A stretch of DNA of 64,000 bases from Maribellus sp. CM-23 (GCF_021354595.1 NZ_JADWYJ010000006.1:62001-126000), one strand, 5' to 3'; shown: positions 16,695 to 26,191, numbered from the stretch's first letter. Notes: generated by a model not told the origin, from the letters alone. Made by a program: numbers and translations.

Positions 16695-18218
16695 TTAACC
16701 ACGTTTCTTGCGGTAAACCATCCACCAAACGATAACGCCGCTGATTAATACGATCAGCAAACAAATACCCGCGAGCGGAACAAAAAGAATGTAAAAAGGC
16801 CCCAGAATACTCTCGAAAATTCGCCCGGTGTGAATTTCCTGCGAAAAATTCCATAACGACATCGGAGAATCTTTGCGAATTTGCTGTGGCATTTCGGGGA
16901 AAGCTTTGCCGCTTAACGCAATCGCCCCCTGGTTGTAATCGAACCACCAGGCCTGGTTTTTACTTTTTACAAGTCCGGCTGCCATGTTGGCCCCAATCGG
17001 GCTGGTCATGCCGGTGGGAGCCTTGTAGGGAGCACCGCTGAAAAAGTCGGATACCCGGCCGGTTTCAACATTCCAGATAAATAGGCCGCTAAACGATCCC
17101 ACCAGCATTTGGTGCCGGTTCAGTGGTTCCAGTATATTGCAGCCCATCACGCTCACCGGAGGCTGGCTGAATGCCGGAACCAGTGGGGCGCGGAGTGTCG
17201 GCTCTGCAAAATAAAAACCGTCGGAAGTGGAGAAAAGATATCTTTTTCTATGCTCGTCCCAATATACCCGTCTGAGTTTGTCAAACCACGGATTGGGGCT
17301 GTCGAGGTGAGTGCCCGGAATGATGCCTACCTGTTTGTTGGCAATGGCAATCAAAAGTGGCGGACGCAAATGAATGCCGGCAAAGGTGTTAATCAGGAGA
17401 AACAGCGCAAAAATATAACCCAGCACATTGTGCCAGTGCAGGTTTTGTTTTTTTACACTTACATATGATTTTGTAGGCTTTGCTTTCTTTTTCCGCCTGC
17501 GGATGATTCCCGGGAAAAAGAAATGCAGCAGCCCGGTAACGGATAATACAATCGTGATAATTCCCAGCAGATCAACAATAAGTTTGCCTGTTAATCCAAA
17601 CAATTCGCCGCTGTGAAGCTGCCAGAAAGTATCGAACAAACCGGTTTCTCGCACATAGTCGGTTGGAGCCGGGAGTTGGTTGGAGTGAAAACTGACTCCA
17701 TCGGTGCTCACCAGCAAATAATCGCGGGTAAGCACAAGCAGGGAATCACCTTTTAGTGCGAGGTCGGCAATGCGATCATTTTTTACGGGCAGCTGAATTT
17801 TCTCCCATTTCCCATTTTCTACCGCCCTATAATACAGCCCCAAATGCGTACCCGCATACAGCTTTTGCTGAAAGGTAATTAACGAATATATTTTCCGGTT
17901 GTCAATCCCTTTCGGGAAACCTTCGTTAAAGTCTTCAAAAGCCAAAAGTGCCGGGTCACTCTTCCATATTCCCACATTGCCGTAAATGAGAAGGGCTGAT
18001 GAGTCAAGTTCTACAGATCCTCTTACGGCCGACTGATTCCAGTTGTTGTAGGTGTAATTGGCTGGCAAAATATTGCGCGAAACATCGATGCCCGAAAACA
18101 CGCCCCGGTGGTTCATTACAATCCCGGAAATGGCAAAAAGAACAGCAATAAAAGCGATGACCACAGCGGGCCACCGGTGAAGTTTCTTGAATAATTTTAT
18201 TACGCGGGTTCGTTTCAT
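16695..18218 (-). CDS. PepSY-associated transmembrane-helix protein
   Basis: The 507-residue membrane protein has an N-terminal helix (HRWPAVVIAFIAVLFAISGIVM) typical of PepSY-associated membrane proteins. A periplasmic beta-rich segment with repeated short strands follows (YAGTHLGLYYRAVENGKW, YLLVSTDGVSF), then helices near residues 215-235 and 265-290 (LHWHNVLGYIFALFLL). A second extracytoplasmic domain precedes a final helix with IVWWMVYRKKRG. His residues in helices are compatible with heme binding. It lies downstream of nrfHA and a porin on the same strand, with a gap of about 215 bp. A part in electron transfer or metal/heme handling is suggested by context only. The family is sometimes linked to ferric reduction. 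Confidence 0.72.
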   Translation of the reverse strand: MKRTRVIKLFKKLHRWPAVVIAFIAVLFAISGIVMNHRGVFSGIDVSRNILPANYTYNNWNQSAVRGSVELDSSALLIYGNVGIWKSDPALLAFEDFNEGFPKGIDNRKIYSLITFQQKLYAGTHLGLYYRAVENGKWEKIQLPVKNDRIADLALKGDSLLVLTRDYLLVSTDGVSFHSNQLPAPTDYVRETGLFDTFWQLHSGELFGLTGKLIVDLLGIITIVLSVTGLLHFFFPGIIRRRKKKAKPTKSYVSVKKQNLHWHNVLGYIFALFLLINTFAGIHLRPPLLIAIANKQVGIIPGTHLDSPNPWFDKLRRVYWDEHRKRYLFSTSDGFYFAEPTLRAPLVPAFSQPPVSVMGCNILEPLNRHQMLVGSFSGLFIWNVETGRVSDFFSGAPYKAPTGMTSPIGANMAAGLVKSKNQAWWFDYNQGAIALSGKAFPEMPQQIRKDSPMSLWNFSQEIHTGRIFESILGPFYILFVPLAGICLLIVLISGVIVWWMVYRKKRG

Positions 18219-18432
18219 GCCACTCGGGTTTTATTGGGCTGCCTGTTTCTTCAGCCAATGTTTAAAGAATGAAAATCAAGGGAGAATGTTCAGAACAACA
18301 AAATTTTGTTCCGGTTTAGTAGCCGGCGAACATTCGCAAGGCCCTTGACGGGCCTTGCTGTTGGTGCTCTGTTCTTTATTTCTCCCCCTTGTTTTGTCCA
18401 GCCGCAGCTGGTTTAAAATAGAATGATGTGAG

Positions 18433-19647
18433 TTAGTTAATAAAGCGCGGAGTTACTGAAAGCATCAGGTAACCCCAGCATTGAAAGGCGGAACTGTCTC
18501 CGCCTTTGAGTAGTTCTAAACTGTCACCTGCAAAAAGCGTCGATAAGCCAAGTGATATTTTTGTCATAGGATTTACTTTCCAGGTTCCTGCCAAATCCAG
18601 TTCGGTACCGAGGTAGCGGTCAAAATCCTGTGTAAGATCAGCGGCCGCCCCAAAATAGTGCAGGTGGGCGTTAAATCCCCATTTGTCGTTACTGTAGTCG
18701 TATTTCAGGTAAACATCGTTCAAACCCACACTTCCGATGTGATTACTTACATAGAAATAATCCATGAAACCGTTGAATTTGTGATTGGTTCCGTACAACG
18801 GGGTGAATGCCTTGTATTTTGAATCGTCGTACGAGGTGCCTGAAAGATGTTCAACTCCCAGGGTAAAACGTTCGAGCGAAGCTTCCAGCAGCAGGTTTAA
18901 AGCGCTGATGTCTTTTCCCGAAGCATGTTTGCCTCCCTGGTAATAGAGATTGGCTGCCAGTTTAACGGGCTCAAGCGTAGTAGTAACTCTACCGCCGAGC
19001 GTTTGGCTGTATTTGGTTTTCTGATCTCCATCTTCCATTACCGGTACTCCGTTGTTGAGCAGTAACAGGCTTAGTTGCGTCACCTCCCATTTTTGGTGAA
19101 ACCAGGCAAATTGCAAGTCTTTGTAGGCATCGGGTCCCTCGTAAATGTTATTTGTTAAATTCCCGTTTTCGTGGTGGGCAATCCCAAAGTGAAGTTCAAA
19201 ATCCTTTTTTAGTTTGAACAAAGCCACATCGTGCGAGCGAGCCTGCTGCGCCCAACCCACATTACCCAGTATTCGGTGATCGTCGTACACCAGCTCCTGT
19301 CGTCCGGCTTTTAGCGAGAACTCCGGGGTGAAAAATACTTCCGCCCATGCTTCGTGCACCGAAGTCGCAAAGTCTTCGTTGGAAACCAGCTGGGGCTGAT
19401 TTCCCCATAGTCTTACATCCTGTAAAACCAGGCCGGTTTGGATGAATTCGTTTTTGAACCCGAAATTCAAACGGGTTCGCTGCGTGGTGATCGTTGATGC
19501 ATCCTGGTCTTCGAAAGCCAGCGTTTTATAACCGTGGCTCAATTCTGTCCGGGGTCTGAATTCGCCGCTTAACGAGAACTGTGCCATTGATTGTTGAGCC
19601 ACTACCGTGCTCAATATCATGAGTAATATGAATTTTATCCTTTTCAT
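18433..19647 (-). CDS. Alginate-export-family outer-membrane beta-barrel
   Basis: The 404-residue protein has a signal peptide (MKRIKFILLMILSTVVAQQSMAQ). About sixteen alternating amphipathic strands follow, for example LSGEFRPRTELSHGY, TQRTRLNFGFKN, WAEVFFTPEFSLKAGRQELVYDD. The FRPRTE and KAGRQEL motifs are characteristic of the alginate-export porin family. It starts 21 bp after nrfA ends on the same strand, so it is probably co-transcribed with nitrite reductase. The family name does not imply alginate here; a porin for nitrite or other anions is an inference from position. The C-terminus ends in an aromatic-containing strand, VTPRFIN, as expected for a barrel. Confidence 0.78.
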   Translation of the reverse strand: MKRIKFILLMILSTVVAQQSMAQFSLSGEFRPRTELSHGYKTLAFEDQDASTITTQRTRLNFGFKNEFIQTGLVLQDVRLWGNQPQLVSNEDFATSVHEAWAEVFFTPEFSLKAGRQELVYDDHRILGNVGWAQQARSHDVALFKLKKDFELHFGIAHHENGNLTNNIYEGPDAYKDLQFAWFHQKWEVTQLSLLLLNNGVPVMEDGDQKTKYSQTLGGRVTTTLEPVKLAANLYYQGGKHASGKDISALNLLLEASLERFTLGVEHLSGTSYDDSKYKAFTPLYGTNHKFNGFMDYFYVSNHIGSVGLNDVYLKYDYSNDKWGFNAHLHYFGAAADLTQDFDRYLGTELDLAGTWKVNPMTKISLGLSTLFAGDSLELLKGGDSSAFQCWGYLMLSVTPRFIN

Positions 19648-19667
19648 GATCCTGTGTTAATCGTTGG

Positions 19668-21188
19668 TTAGTTTTTGGGTTCCGGTTTCAGATCGTATGT
19701 TTTTTCTCTTTCTTCAGCCTGTTTTTTCCATTCCGGAACAACGGTGGTCAGGAACTCTTGTTTTTCTGCATTGAGTTTGGCCATATCGAGTCCGATAAAT
19801 TCCTGGGCTTTGGCTTTGGTTGCAATGTCGGGGTAGGGAACCTCCTGGTTAAAGTCGAGGTCGGCAAGCAGACGGGCCAGTTTTATGCGGGTTTCCTGTG
19901 CAATGGTAATTCCGGTAGAGATAACGCGTCCCACTTCAACAGGTGAGTGGAAAGAAGCGCCATGACTGGCTGCTGCATAATCCCAGCGCCATTGTGCGTG
20001 TCTGATTCCCATCAGGATGTCCTTCATATTGGTTTCGGTAGCGCCCAAATCCCATGCTTTTTTGGCTTCCACATGTGCACGTACCAGCAGTTCTTCCAAC
20101 TTATCCCTGTTTTCGAGGATTTTGTCCTGACGTTCATACACGTTGGCCAGCAAGGTGCCTGCTTCTTCGCGGTGGCACACCTGGCACGAGTTGGAAATGT
20201 TGTTAAGTGGCGACTGCATTTTATGATCGGTGAATTTTTGGCCTCCTTCGCTTTTGTAAGGCATGTGACAGTCGGCGCAGGAAACACCGCGCTGGGCATG
20301 AATCCCGGTCATGTAGGTTTCGTAACCCGGGTGTTGGGCTTTTAGCATGGGTGCTTTGCTCAGTGAGTGAGTCCAGTCGCTAAATTCAATATTATCATAG
20401 TATTCTTCCATGGCTTCGGCAGAAAATCCGTTGTCCCAGGGGAAAGTCAGGTATTGCGCGCCGTCCACTTTCTTTTTGTCAAAATAATATTCCACGTGGC
20501 ATTGGGCACAAACCAGGCTTCTCATTTCTTGGTGACTTACTTTTTTAATATCACGTCCCATTCTTTCAAAAGCTTCCACCAGGGCCGGGCGTGTAATGGT
20601 CAGGTTCATGGTTTCATTGTCGTGGCAGTCGGCACATCCGATGGGGTTGACAACTTCGGGCCCCAGTTCCGCAAAGGTTCCGGTATAAAAGGCAGCTACT
20701 CCTTTCTGGTTCATCAGACGTGGTACGTCCGGGCTTTTGCAGGTCATACAGGTGGATGGCATCGGGCCTGAATCCGGTGTTTTCGGAGCCCCGGTACGCA
20801 AGGTATTGTGAATGTCGGTAACGGCGTAATAGTGGCCACGTCCCTGTTTGTAGTCTTTGGCAAAACCATAACCGGCCCAAAGAACCACCAGGCGGGGATC
20901 AACTTCGAGCATATCGATGGTGGCGTTTCCATTGTGCTTACTCCGGAAAGTGGTGTCGGCAGTCCCGTAATACGACTGAAACTCGCGCGGGTAGTTTTGT
21001 CCCCAAACTTCGTTTCGTGGCTCAAACTGGCCAATTTCGGCTTTGGGTACATTTACATAAGCAGCTTCGGCACGTCGTTCAATTATCGAAGAGGCCAAAA
21101 GTCCTAAAAGAAACACTACCACAACAGTTGCGATAAAAAGTCCCCAGTTTAGCAGGGTTCGTTTTGATGATTTTGAATGAGTTGTCAT
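19668..21188 (-). CDS. nrfA: Cytochrome c nitrite reductase catalytic subunit
   Basis: The 506-residue enzyme reduces nitrite to ammonium with six electrons in the periplasm. An N-terminal uncleaved anchor or signal (residues 13-35) is followed by five heme-binding sites: the catalytic CMTCK at 147-151, whose Lys is the axial ligand of the active heme and diagnostic of NrfA, and four CXXCH sites starting at Cys185, Cys227, Cys304 and Cys335. His residues in TGIHAQRG and SHGASFH can supply distal ligands. It follows nrfH with an 11-bp gap. The pair marks dissimilatory nitrite reduction to ammonium (DNRA). No nitrate reductase is in the window. Confidence 0.95.
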   Translation of the reverse strand: MTTHSKSSKRTLLNWGLFIATVVVVFLLGLLASSIIERRAEAAYVNVPKAEIGQFEPRNEVWGQNYPREFQSYYGTADTTFRSKHNGNATIDMLEVDPRLVVLWAGYGFAKDYKQGRGHYYAVTDIHNTLRTGAPKTPDSGPMPSTCMTCKSPDVPRLMNQKGVAAFYTGTFAELGPEVVNPIGCADCHDNETMNLTITRPALVEAFERMGRDIKKVSHQEMRSLVCAQCHVEYYFDKKKVDGAQYLTFPWDNGFSAEAMEEYYDNIEFSDWTHSLSKAPMLKAQHPGYETYMTGIHAQRGVSCADCHMPYKSEGGQKFTDHKMQSPLNNISNSCQVCHREEAGTLLANVYERQDKILENRDKLEELLVRAHVEAKKAWDLGATETNMKDILMGIRHAQWRWDYAAASHGASFHSPVEVGRVISTGITIAQETRIKLARLLADLDFNQEVPYPDIATKAKAQEFIGLDMAKLNAEKQEFLTTVVPEWKKQAEEREKTYDLKPEPKN

Positions 21189-21199
21189 AGAAAAGGTAT

Positions 21200-21775
21200 T
21201 TAGTTGTTTTTAATATATTCTTTGATCCAGCCAGGAACCGGGCTTTCGGGCAGCGGAACCTGTGCGTTGGGCACACTCGAAAGGCTGTTTACCCTTCCGT
21301 GCGGCACTTCGCGGTGGCATTCCCAGCAAATGCGGTCCTGTGTATGGTTTATGTGCGCTTGTACCGACGAAGCCAGTTTGGGATCGGTAACCTGCTGGCT
21401 GTGGCAGCGAATACAGTTGTTTTGTACCACGTTGCGCCCGGCTTCGTGAATAAAAATCACCTGCGGCTCTTTTCGGAGTGTGAACATGGTGGCATGTCGC
21501 AACCCGTCTTTGGCTTTGAAGTAATACTTATTCAGAAAATTATTGTGCGGAACGTGGCAGTCGTTGCAATGGGCCACTTCGCGGTGTGAACTGTGAGTCC
21601 ATGTGGCGTATTGCGGCGCCATTATGTGACAGTTGGTACAGGTTTCCGGCCGGTCGGAGAGGTATGAGTGGGCTTTCGAAACATAAAACGTGAAAGCAAT
21701 CAGACCCACAAATATACTGGTGATCATCAGTACCGGAAATTTCCATTTTTGAGGAGGCAGCAGCTTTTTTATCAT
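21200..21775 (-). CDS. nrfH: Cytochrome c nitrite reductase small subunit (NapC/NirT family)
   Basis: The 191-residue tetraheme quinol dehydrogenase carries one N-terminal membrane helix (residues 13-32) and four CXXCH heme sites starting at Cys46, Cys70, Cys121 and Cys150. It oxidises menaquinol and passes electrons to NrfA, encoded 11 bp downstream. The last heme site is followed by REVPHGRVNSLSS, a motif typical of NrfH. Length is a little longer than the Desulfovibrio type because of the C-terminal tail ending in VPGWIKEYIKNN. The gene is divergent from iorA, and a perfect 16-bp palindrome lies 57 bp upstream of the start. Confidence 0.94.
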   Translation of the reverse strand: MIKKLLPPQKWKFPVLMITSIFVGLIAFTFYVSKAHSYLSDRPETCTNCHIMAPQYATWTHSSHREVAHCNDCHVPHNNFLNKYYFKAKDGLRHATMFTLRKEPQVIFIHEAGRNVVQNNCIRCHSQQVTDPKLASSVQAHINHTQDRICWECHREVPHGRVNSLSSVPNAQVPLPESPVPGWIKEYIKNN

Positions 21776-21831
21776 GGTTACAAATCGGTTTAATTACGGC
21801 GATAAAAATCCTGTAATTCCATTTAACAATT

Positions 21832-21847
21832 TGTAACAGATGTTACA
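21832..21847. promoter_or_regulatory. Perfect palindrome TGTAACA-GA-TGTTACA upstream of nrfH
   Basis: The two 7-bp arms are exact reverse complements with a 2-bp spacer, the size and symmetry of a Crp/Fnr-family operator. It is centred about 64 bp upstream of the nrfH start, in the intergenic region shared with iorA (start 165 bp away on the other side). Regulation of nrfHA by a nitrosative-stress or anaerobiosis Crp/Fnr protein such as HcpR is plausible from family knowledge. The regulator gene at 30987 in this window is a candidate only. Confidence 0.55.
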
Positions 21848-21970
21848 TTTCAGCCTTTTTTCAGTACGTTTTTATTCGCCTGTGAATGTCTGAAAACTTT
21901 TAGGTCACTCTTTTTTTTATTAATTTTTATTTAACTGATAATAGTAAGGTGTTAAACGGTCAGGCTTTTC

Positions 21971-21978
21971 TATTTTTG
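21971..21978 (+). promoter_or_regulatory. Bacteroidota-type -7 element TATTTTTG before iorA
   Basis: TATTTTTG matches TAnnTTTG and lies 26 bp before the iorA ATG. It is the best promoter candidate for the iorAB genes. A clear -33 TTTG is not seen at the usual distance. Confidence 0.5.
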
Positions 21979-22004
21979 TCTTTCAATTTAACAAAAAAAT
22001 CAAC

Positions 22005-23624
22005 ATGATGCAAAACCTATATTTGGGAGTTGAAGCTATTGGACAGGCGGCAATCGACGGAGGAATTTCCGGCGTTTATGCCTATCCGGGAACGCCTTCT
22101 ACCGAAATCACGGAATTTATTCAGGCCAGTAAGCTGGCAACAGAAAAGGGAGTTCGCAGCAAATGGTCGGCCAACGAGAAAACCGCCTACGAAGCTGCAC
22201 TGGGAATGTCGTATGCCGGAAAACGATCGATGGTTTGTATGAAACACGTGGGACTGAATGTGGCAGCCGATGCATTTATGAACTCAGCCATCACCGGAAT
22301 CAACGGCGGTTTAATTGTTACGGTGGCCGACGATCCGTCGATGCACTCGTCGCAGAATGAACAGGATTCCCGTTTCTATGGAAAATTTGCCATGATACCC
22401 GTGCTGGAGCCTTCGAACCAGCAGGAAGCCTACGATATGGTTTATTCGGGTTTCGAATTGTCGGAAAAACTGGGCGTGCCCGTAATGGTGCGCATTACCA
22501 CCCGTTTGGCACATTCCAGGGCAGGTGTGACCCGGAAAGCAGAGGTGGCAGCCAATCCGCTGAAACTTCCACAGCATCCGTCACAGTTTGTATTATTGCC
22601 TGCCATTGCGCGCCAGCGATACAAAAGCCTGTTGCAAAAACAGGAAAGCTTTGAACAGGCTGCATTTACTTCAGAGTACAACTTTTTGAAAAAAGGATCG
22701 GATCAAACACTGGGAATTATTGCCTGCGGTTTGGCGATTAATTACCTGAACGAGCATTACAAAAACAGGGAGTGCCCGTATACGGTCATGAAACTGGCGC
22801 AATACCCGATCCCGGAAGAAATGTTGCACGAGATGGAACAGCTTTGCGAAGAGGTGCTGGTGCTGGAAGAAGGATATCCCTTGGTGGAAGAGGCGGTGAA
22901 GGCCATTTTCTCCAAACAGATAAAAGTAAGCGGTCGGCTGAGTAGTGTTTTGCCCCGCGACGGCGAATTGAATGCCGACCTGGTGGCAAAAGTTTTGGGA
23001 CTGGAAACCCACGAAGGGGCGTTGGTACCGGAATTGGTAGTAAACCGTCCTCCGGCGCTTTGCCAGGGATGCGGACACCAGGACATGTACAAAGCATTGA
23101 ACGAAGCAGTGGATAAATATTCCAAGGGGAGGGTTTTCTCCGATATTGGTTGTTACACACTGGGTGCCCTGCCACCGTACGAGAGTATTTATTCGTGTGT
23201 GGATATGGGAGCTTCCATTACCATGGCAAAAGGTGCTGCCGATGCAGGTTTGATACCTTCGCTGGCGGTTATCGGCGATTCCACTTTTACGCACTCAGGA
23301 ATTACCGGTTTGCTGGATGCCGTGAACGATCAATCGAACATTGTGGTGGTGATTTCCGACAATGAATCGGTTTCGATGACCGGCGGCCAGGAATCATCGG
23401 CATTGGGTAAAATTGAAAGCATTTGTGCAGGGGTAGGAGTGGATCCGGATCACATTCGCATGTTGGTGCCCATGAAAAAATACCACGAACTGATGGTGAA
23501 AACCTTCGAAGAGGAAATGGCTTACGAAGGAGTGTCGGTAATCATTTTCCGGCGCGAGTGTATCCAGGCAGCAGCCAGACGGCTCCGGACCGAACGAAAA
23601 ATCAAACAAAATCCAAAATTGTAA
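22005..23624 (+). CDS. iorA: Indolepyruvate:ferredoxin oxidoreductase alpha subunit, lacking the ferredoxin domain
   Basis: The 539-residue subunit decarboxylates arylpyruvates to aryl-acetyl-CoA with thiamine diphosphate and transfers electrons to ferredoxin, by family. The N-terminal pyrimidine-binding domain shows YAYPGTPSTEITEF and KHVGLNVAADAFMNS. The C-terminal TPP domain shows CQGCGHQDMY near residue 350, then GDSTFTHSGITGLLDAVN and ISDNESVSMTGGQ. Unlike classical IorA (about 600 residues) it ends at KIKQNPKL without the two CxxCxxC clusters that form the ferredoxin domain. Electrons must leave by another carrier. iorB follows after 6 bp; a phenylacetate-CoA ligase is three genes on. 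Confidence 0.88.
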   Translation: MMQNLYLGVEAIGQAAIDGGISGVYAYPGTPSTEITEFIQASKLATEKGVRSKWSANEKTAYEAALGMSYAGKRSMVCMKHVGLNVAADAFMNSAITGINGGLIVTVADDPSMHSSQNEQDSRFYGKFAMIPVLEPSNQQEAYDMVYSGFELSEKLGVPVMVRITTRLAHSRAGVTRKAEVAANPLKLPQHPSQFVLLPAIARQRYKSLLQKQESFEQAAFTSEYNFLKKGSDQTLGIIACGLAINYLNEHYKNRECPYTVMKLAQYPIPEEMLHEMEQLCEEVLVLEEGYPLVEEAVKAIFSKQIKVSGRLSSVLPRDGELNADLVAKVLGLETHEGALVPELVVNRPPALCQGCGHQDMYKALNEAVDKYSKGRVFSDIGCYTLGALPPYESIYSCVDMGASITMAKGAADAGLIPSLAVIGDSTFTHSGITGLLDAVNDQSNIVVVISDNESVSMTGGQESSALGKIESICAGVGVDPDHIRMLVPMKKYHELMVKTFEEEMAYEGVSVIIFRRECIQAAARRLRTERKIKQNPKL

Positions 23625-23630
23625 TTCACT

Positions 23631-24212
23631 ATGAAAACAGATATAATATTGGCCGGAGTAGGTGGCCAGGGAATTTTATCCATTGCTTCCATTTTAGGGG
23701 AAGCAGTGTTGCGCGAAGGACTTTTTCTGAAACAGGCCGAAACACACGGAATGAGCCAGCGTGGCGGTGCCGTGGTATCGCATTTGCGTATTTCGGATGC
23801 AGCCGTTGCGGCCGACCTGATTCCGAAAGGAGCTGCCGACATCATTCTTTCGGTGGAGCCCATGGAAGCCTTGCGTTATTTGCCTTTTCTTTCGCCCGAG
23901 GGATACATTGTAACCAATACCACGCCGTTTATCAATGTTCCGAATTACCCGGATGTTGAGAAGCTGATGGAGGAGATTCGGAAACAGCCTCGTTTTGTGG
24001 CCATCGATGCCGACCAGATGGCTACCGAAATAGGTAACAAAAGAGCCTCGAACATGGTGATGCTCGGAGCTGCTGCACCTTTTATTGATATCGAGCCTGA
24101 AAAAATAGAAGCTGGCATTGAAAGTATTTTTAAACGCAAAGGAGAGGAAGTGGTGGAATTGAACCTGAAAGCCTTCCGGGCCGGGTATCAGTTTGCCCTG
24201 AAAAACCGTTGA
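23631..24212 (+). CDS. iorB: Indolepyruvate:ferredoxin oxidoreductase beta subunit
   Basis: The 193-residue protein is the gamma-type domain of 2-oxoacid oxidoreductases, with the glycine-rich AGVGGQGILSIASILGEA at the N-terminus, ETHGMSQRGGAVVSHLRI near residue 42, and a C-terminal AFRAGYQFAL helix. It pairs with IorA and completes the coenzyme-A-dependent step. The 6-bp spacing from iorA indicates one transcript. It contains no iron-sulfur motif, so the iorAB complex as encoded here has no obvious cluster of its own. The ferredoxin of the later Vor cluster, or the flavodoxin, could accept the electrons. Confidence 0.88.
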   Translation: MKTDIILAGVGGQGILSIASILGEAVLREGLFLKQAETHGMSQRGGAVVSHLRISDAAVAADLIPKGAADIILSVEPMEALRYLPFLSPEGYIVTNTTPFINVPNYPDVEKLMEEIRKQPRFVAIDADQMATEIGNKRASNMVMLGAAAPFIDIEPEKIEAGIESIFKRKGEEVVELNLKAFRAGYQFALKNR

Positions 24213-24508
24213 TGTTCCGGCAACAGCCCGAAAAATTTTTCACATTAATTGTTTAAACCGTATTTAAATAGGAATACTGTGTTGTAAAGCTCATGTCTTG
24301 ATTTAAATATTTCAGGATAAAAGGTTTAACTTGTTTTTTTGTTCCGAAAAAAGACAGCTTGGATGTTTTTGGTCTGAATGAAAATCAACAACTGTATGAA
24401 CCGATCTTGCTGAAAAACCGGCATTCTGAATTTGCTTTGCAAAGGTGTTTCTATGTTTTTTTCAATTTAAAAAATAAATCAACTTCAATCTTTAACATTT
24501 ATAACCGT

Positions 24509-25741
24509 ATGAAAAAGTTACCGATTCTTTTTCTCATTTTATTGGCAATGGGAGCGACTTCCCAGAACATGCTGACCAAAAAAGGACTCAATTTTGAACT
24601 CTCGGGGTTTGTTCGTAACGATTTTATTTACGACACCCACCGCAATGTAGATGCCTGCGATCATTTGCTTGACTTTTTTCCGACCAAGCCGGTTTACGAT
24701 GCAAACGGCGAAGATTTAAATGCCATAGGTACCGCTCAGATCCTGAATACATTTTCGCGGATTGGCTCCCGGTTTTCTGGCCTTGAAATGGGAAACACCA
24801 AAATAAGCGCCTATGTGGAAGTCGATTTTACCGGCGGCGCCTATACACCTACCGTTCGTCTGCGTCATGCTTATACCCAATTGGAATGGGCACAGTCAAA
24901 ACTACTGTTTGGACGTGTGTGGCATCCCTTGTTCATCGAAAAAGTTTATCCGTCAACACTCAATGAAAACACCGGCTTGCCTTTCCAGGTATTTAACCGA
25001 AGTCCGCAATTGCGCTACACCCGCGGGCTAAGCGATAACCTGGACCTGATTTTGGCAGCCATCTACCAGTTTGACTATGCCAATAACGGCCCCGACGGAA
25101 AAAACTACCATTACCAGCGCGATGCCTTATGGCCCAACCTGCACGCGCAAATTCAATACTACGATGAACACTGGACAGCGGGTTTTGCTGCCGATTGGAA
25201 GACCATTCTTCCGCGCACTTCGGTTACGGGAACAAACGGAACTTTTAAGGCCGACGAGAAACTTTCAACAATTGCATTGCTGGCTTATATGAAATATTCG
25301 AAAGGAAAATTTGAGCTGAAAGCAAAATCCATGTTCGGGCAAAATGTGTGTGAGAATCTAATGCCCAGTGGTTATGCGGTGGCCACCATCGACGAGGAAA
25401 CCGGGAAAGAAACCTACACGCCGTTTAACCATCTTTACAACTGGATAAACTTTACTTACGGTAAAGAGTGGAAATTCGGGTTTTATGCCGGGATGCTGAC
25501 GAACTTTGGTACCAGCGAGAATGTGGAGGGAGATATTTACGGTTTTGCTACCGATGCAAAGAATATGTATAAATTGTCTCCGCAATTGATTTACAACTAT
25601 AAAAACTTTATGTTTGGGGTAGAAATTAGCCTGACAACCGTTGCCTACGGTGAAAATAACAAAGCCGATAAAGCCAAAGTAATTAACACCGACAATGTGT
25701 CAAACTTTCGGAGCATGCTTTCGGTAGCATATAATTTTTAA
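24509..25741 (+). CDS. Outer-membrane porin-like beta-barrel
   Basis: The ATG at 24509 gives a signal peptide (MKKLPILFLILLAMGATSQ) and 410 residues; an upstream in-frame TTG-type extension of 50 residues has no signal character and was rejected. The rest is alternating strands (FELSGFVRNDFIYDTH, TKISAYVEVDFTG, VRLRHAYTQLEWAQSKLLFGRVWHPLF) and it ends in a terminal aromatic strand, FRSMLSVAYNF. VRLRHAY...LLFGR is shared with trimeric porins of the DcaP/carbohydrate type. The position between iorAB and an ACT/PaaK cluster suggests passage of aromatic acids or amino acids, but that is inference. The 300-bp gap before it contains no other gene. Confidence 0.75.
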   Translation: MKKLPILFLILLAMGATSQNMLTKKGLNFELSGFVRNDFIYDTHRNVDACDHLLDFFPTKPVYDANGEDLNAIGTAQILNTFSRIGSRFSGLEMGNTKISAYVEVDFTGGAYTPTVRLRHAYTQLEWAQSKLLFGRVWHPLFIEKVYPSTLNENTGLPFQVFNRSPQLRYTRGLSDNLDLILAAIYQFDYANNGPDGKNYHYQRDALWPNLHAQIQYYDEHWTAGFAADWKTILPRTSVTGTNGTFKADEKLSTIALLAYMKYSKGKFELKAKSMFGQNVCENLMPSGYAVATIDEETGKETYTPFNHLYNWINFTYGKEWKFGFYAGMLTNFGTSENVEGDIYGFATDAKNMYKLSPQLIYNYKNFMFGVEISLTTVAYGENNKADKAKVINTDNVSNFRSMLSVAYNF

Positions 25742-25759
25742 CCTGTAATACTGTGAACT

Positions 25760-26191
25760 ATGGCATTTGAAATTTCTGTTTTTCTGGAAAACAAGATCAA
25801 TCATCTGGAAAAAATCACCGGTCTTTTAAAAAGTGCGTCTATTAACATCCGGTCGTTAACGCTCAATAGCATCATGAACGGTTGGGGAGTGCTGAACCTG
25901 TTGGTAGATCAACCCGAAAAAGCATACCAGCTGCTGGCTGAAAGTGGACACTCGGTGACGATGCAGGAGCTGATTGCCCTGGAAATGAAAGACGAAGCGG
26001 GTGGTTTGGATGAATTGCTGGTAAAGATCGCGCGTGCAGGTATTCATATCGAAAGCGTGTACACACGGCTGATTGCAGAGAGCAACATGGCCATTCTTTT
26101 GCTCGAAGTTCACGATGTACTGGAGGCCGTGCGCCGGCTGGAAATCAACAAAGTAAAAATACTGGACGATAAGGTGGTGTACGGAAAATAA
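25760..26191 (+). CDS. Tandem ACT-domain protein
   Basis: The 143-residue cytoplasmic protein consists of two ACT domains: MAFEISVFLENKINHLEKITGLLKSA with INIRSLTL, and a second from residue 72 with LDELLVKIARAGIHIESVYTR. ACT domains bind amino acids and usually act as sensors. In Bacteroidota and Deltaproteobacteria such proteins sit beside phenylacetate-CoA ligase and iorAB and are often mis-annotated as acetolactate synthase small subunits. It lies 18 bp after the porin and 76 bp before paaK. A regulatory or substrate-sensing role for aromatic amino acid turnover is inferred from this context. Confidence 0.8.
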   Translation: MAFEISVFLENKINHLEKITGLLKSASINIRSLTLNSIMNGWGVLNLLVDQPEKAYQLLAESGHSVTMQELIALEMKDEAGGLDELLVKIARAGIHIESVYTRLIAESNMAILLLEVHDVLEAVRRLEINKVKILDDKVVYGK

